Shown here: positions 3,343-5,297 of the stretch, in pieces
How the letters are laid out: each line of letters begins with the position of its first letter
Numbering within the stretch: the stretch's first letter is position 1
NCBI GenBank assembly: GCA_946478675.1
Contig: CAMLEF010000316.1
Span: forward strand, 1-5,297
Origin: an uncultured Flavobacteriales bacterium
Lineage (GTDB): Bacteria > Bacteroidota > Bacteroidia > Palsa-965
Length of the DNA stretch: 5,297 nt
Direction: 5' to 3'
Translations under genes and position numbers: made by a program
Notes under the pieces: generated by a model
The model's database searches: none
Told to the model about the DNA's origin: nothing
Seen by the model: the letters and a program-made list of their open reading frames with translations, nothing else

Positions 3343-5297
3343 ATGAAGAAAATCTTTACTGCTTTACTGCTGGTAATGATTGGAGTCGTGTCGTTCGCCC
3401 AAACGACAGTCACCATCACGGCCACAGGAACAACCGGGTCCTATAATACAGGGTCCGTTGACAACACAGGCGTAAAAAATGATGGTAACATGACTACCAT
3501 CAACTCCTCGACAAACAGAGGATGGGCAAAATTTGACCTGTCTTCCATTCCCTCGGGAGCAATTATTGTTTCGGCCAACGCGGTATTCACAACGTATACG
3601 AGTACCAGCAGTAGCGCAACCAATAACATTTACGGCTTTACCGGCGACCCTGCCGTTATGAGCGGAACTGCGCTGTACACAGCCTGTGGCAGCGGCAGCA
3701 GCTTTAACGCTACGTCCTGGACGGCAAACGCAGTGCTCACGAAAACGATCAACTCTACGGGGTTGACCTTTATTCAGAACAATTTCGGAGGTTTTATGAA
3801 CCTCGGCTACGTTCGCGGCAGCACCAACACGTATAACATTTACGGTTATCCGCAGGCTGGTTCCGAACCGCAGCTGGTCATTACCTATAACGTTCCGCCG
3901 GCATGCGCAGGTACACCCGCTCCCGGTGCGACCAACGCTTCCGCAACAAGCGTTTGTCCTTCGACGACCGTCAACTTTAACCTTCCTTCGCTGACCGCAG
4001 CCCTTGGTTATACCTATCAATGGCAGTCGTCGCCGGATGGCATCACCTGGACGAACATCGCAGGAGCAACGGCTTCAACCTATTCCTCTACCTTCAGCGC
4101 TACGACTTACATCCAGTGCATTGTAACCTGCACCAACTCCGGCCTCAACGCCAACTCTACGCCGGTTATGATCACCGTTAACTCTTTCCTTGCCTGCTAC
4201 TGCACCAGCAACGCAACCAGCACAGCGGATGAAGATGTCTTCAACGTAACGCTGGGGTCACTGAGCAACACGTCTTCCTGCTCAACCACAGGTGGCGGTA
4301 GCTCTATCCTGAATGAATACTCAGATTTCACTGCTGTAACGGCTCCATCGCTGGGCCAGTCTGCTACCTACAGCGGCTCTATAGAAGTTGGTACATGCGG
4401 CGGTAACTACAACAACTGCGTAGCGATGTATGTCGACTACAACCAGAACGGATCATTCTCCGATCCGGGCGAACAGGTCTATGTTTCTTCCGCATCTACG
4501 AGCGGCCCGCACATTGAATCCTTTAACGTAACGATCCCGCTCTCTGCAACGCCCGGCACCACCCGTATGCGTGTAATTTGCGTAGAGACGTCGACTCCCT
4601 CTTCGATCACCCCCTGCGGCACTTATTCGTTTGGCGAAACCGAAGACTATTTCGTGAACATCGTTGCGGCTGTTGCTTGCGCAGGTACTCCTTCCCCGGG
4701 CGCGACCTCTGCTTCTTCTACCAACGTTTGCGCAAGCACGCCTGTCAGCTTGTCGCTGCCTTCGTTGTCGCCTGCTACTGGTTACACTTATCAGTGGCAA
4801 TCTTCACCGGATAACATCACCTGGACGAACATCGCCGGTGCTACCAACTCTACTTACACGACCACGATCTCTGCGAATACCTACTTCCAGTGCATTGTAA
4901 CGTGTACGAACTCCGGCCTGAACGCAACCTCCACCCCGGTGCTCGTAAACCTCAACCCGTATCTCAGCTGCTATTGCACCACCAGCCTGGCGTCGTACAC
5001 AAGTGATGAAGACGTTTTCAATGTCACCTTCGGCTCGCTGAACAATTCCTCTACCTGCGCTACTACGGGAACCACGGGGTCGGTGTTGAACTGTTACTCC
5101 AACTTTACGAATATCACCTCGCCGACTGTCGCACAAAACCTGACTTATCCGTTCTCGGTAGAGGTCGGTACCTGCGGCGGCAACTATAGCAACTGTGTTG
5201 CGATTTATATCGATTACAACCAGAACGGCTCACTTTCCGATCCGGGTGAACAGGTTTATCTTTCTTCCACCTCCACCACTGGCCCGCACATCGAATC
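3343..5297 (+). CDS. Large secreted modular protein: signal peptide, DNRLRE-like domain, tandem Ig-like + GEVED modules (3' end outside window)
   Basis: An open frame from ATG 3343 that reaches the right edge without a stop (651 codons plus two bases). Residues 1-19 are a Sec signal peptide (MKK, hydrophobic core FTALLLVMIGVVSFA, cleavage before Gln20). About 21-183 resemble a DNRLRE-type carbohydrate-binding-like beta-sandwich: GWAKFDLSSIP (60-70), SANAVFTTYT (77-86), closing with EPQLVITY (175-182). Residues 188-280 are an Ig-like domain (YQWQSSPDGITWTNIAGA, CIVTC). Residues 285-441 are a GEVED domain: VDYNQNGSFSDPGE (364-377), TTRMRVIC (406-413), then GETEDYF (431-437). A second Ig-like (446-538) and GEVED (from 543) follow, cut by the edge. 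The protein is Ser/Thr/Asn-rich and Cys-rich, as expected outside the cytoplasm. A C-terminal type IX secretion signal further on is likely by family analogy but not visible. Role unknown; adhesion or polysaccharide/surface binding is plausible. Confidence 0.92.
   Translation, partial: MKKIFTALLLVMIGVVSFAQTTVTITATGTTGSYNTGSVDNTGVKNDGNMTTINSSTNRGWAKFDLSSIPSGAIIVSANAVFTTYTSTSSSATNNIYGFTGDPAVMSGTALYTACGSGSSFNATSWTANAVLTKTINSTGLTFIQNNFGGFMNLGYVRGSTNTYNIYGYPQAGSEPQLVITYNVPPACAGTPAPGATNASATSVCPSTTVNFNLPSLTAALGYTYQWQSSPDGITWTNIAGATASTYSSTFSATTYIQCIVTCTNSGLNANSTPVMITVNSFLACYCTSNATSTADEDVFNVTLGSLSNTSSCSTTGGGSSILNEYSDFTAVTAPSLGQSATYSGSIEVGTCGGNYNNCVAMYVDYNQNGSFSDPGEQVYVSSASTSGPHIESFNVTIPLSATPGTTRMRVICVETSTPSSITPCGTYSFGETEDYFVNIVAAVACAGTPSPGATSASSTNVCASTPVSLSLPSLSPATGYTYQWQSSPDNITWTNIAGATNSTYTTTISANTYFQCIVTCTNSGLNATSTPVLVNLNPYLSCYCTTSLASYTSDEDVFNVTFGSLNNSSTCATTGTTGSVLNCYSNFTNITSPTVAQNLTYPFSVEVGTCGGNYSNCVAIYIDYNQNGSLSDPGEQVYLSSTSTTGPHIE
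3904..5297 (+). repeat. 774-base in-frame tandem duplication encoding the Ig-like + GEVED unit (second copy incomplete)
   Basis: Unit 1 runs from 3904 (TGC GCA GGT, Cys188) to about 4677; unit 2 begins with the same codons at 4678 (Cys446) and is cut at 5297. Paired landmarks: YTYQWQSSPD (223-232 and 481-490), ITWTNIAGA (233-241 and 491-499), CTNSGLNA (263-270 and 521-528), CYC (285-287 and 543-545), DEDVFNVT (296-303 and 555-562), VGTCGGNY (349-356 and 608-615), SDPGEQVY (373-380 and 632-639). One extra codon in unit 2 lies between CYC and DEDVF. The copies differ at many synonymous sites, with short identical DNA blocks such as ATCACCTGGACGAACATCGC, so the duplication is not recent. Cysteines are conserved between copies, except Cys584 in unit 2, which replaces Glu325. 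Confidence 0.88.

Noticed and set aside
3364..4020. Minus-strand open frame of 218 codons, and a nested 62-codon one (3441-3629)
   Set aside because: Antisense shadows of the secreted-protein gene. The plus frame has a signal peptide, ordered domains and an upstream promoter; the minus translations are low-complexity, Gly/Arg/Cys-rich and have no leader.
4453..5136. Further minus-strand frames (4453-4800, 4804-5136) and plus-strand frames (4578-4814, 4664-4900)
   Set aside because: All lie inside the GEVED/Ig-like coding frame, and two of them fall at similar places in the two repeat units, as expected of shadows from duplicated codons.
3904..5297. Insertion sequence or assembly duplication as the source of the 774-base repeat
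   Set aside because: The copies differ at many synonymous positions and by one codon, stay in frame, and correspond to complete protein domains, so this is internal domain duplication.

Overview
The window looks like chromosomal DNA from a Bacteroidota bacterium, probably a free-living one of the Chitinophagales/Sphingobacteriales kind; the rank below phylum is a guess. Three things point there. Two gene starts are preceded by the Bacteroidota -7 promoter box TAnnTTTG (TACCTTTG at 2639-2646, TACATTTG at 3291-3298). None of the starts has a Shine-Dalgarno sequence. The gene content fits the phylum: a serA tail followed by a DUF1015 gene, and a secreted protein built from Ig-like and GEVED modules.

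Layout. Positions 1-163 are the last 53 codons of serA (D-3-phosphoglycerate dehydrogenase, form without an ACT domain). A gap filled by an inverted heptad repeat leads directly into a 415-residue DUF1015 protein (242-1489). A second gap, an AT-rich imperfect hairpin ending in 8-mer tandem repeats, precedes yggS (1583-2233), a PLP-binding homeostasis protein. The long gap 2234-2650 holds a structured GC-rich repeat-like element (2250-2376), about 170 bases with nothing recognisable, a perfect 41-base palindrome (2551-2591) and a promoter. A 175-residue protein of unknown function follows (2651-3178). After a 164-base regulatory gap comes the largest gene of the window: an open frame from 3343 that runs off the right edge without a stop (651 complete codons visible).

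That last gene encodes a secreted protein: signal peptide, a DNRLRE-like beta-sandwich domain, then an Ig-like plus GEVED pair that is repeated with a period of 258 residues (774 bases). The second copy is cut by the window edge. After Lys134 the visible protein has no lysine and only three arginines.

The left half is housekeeping (serine biosynthesis, a serine-linked unknown, PLP homeostasis); the right half is surface or secreted. I see no defence system, CRISPR array, mobile element gene, tRNA or rRNA. The items most worth a second look are the modular secreted protein with its candidate operators, the structured intergenic element at 2250-2376, and the fact that each of the first three gaps carries a different palindromic repeat.
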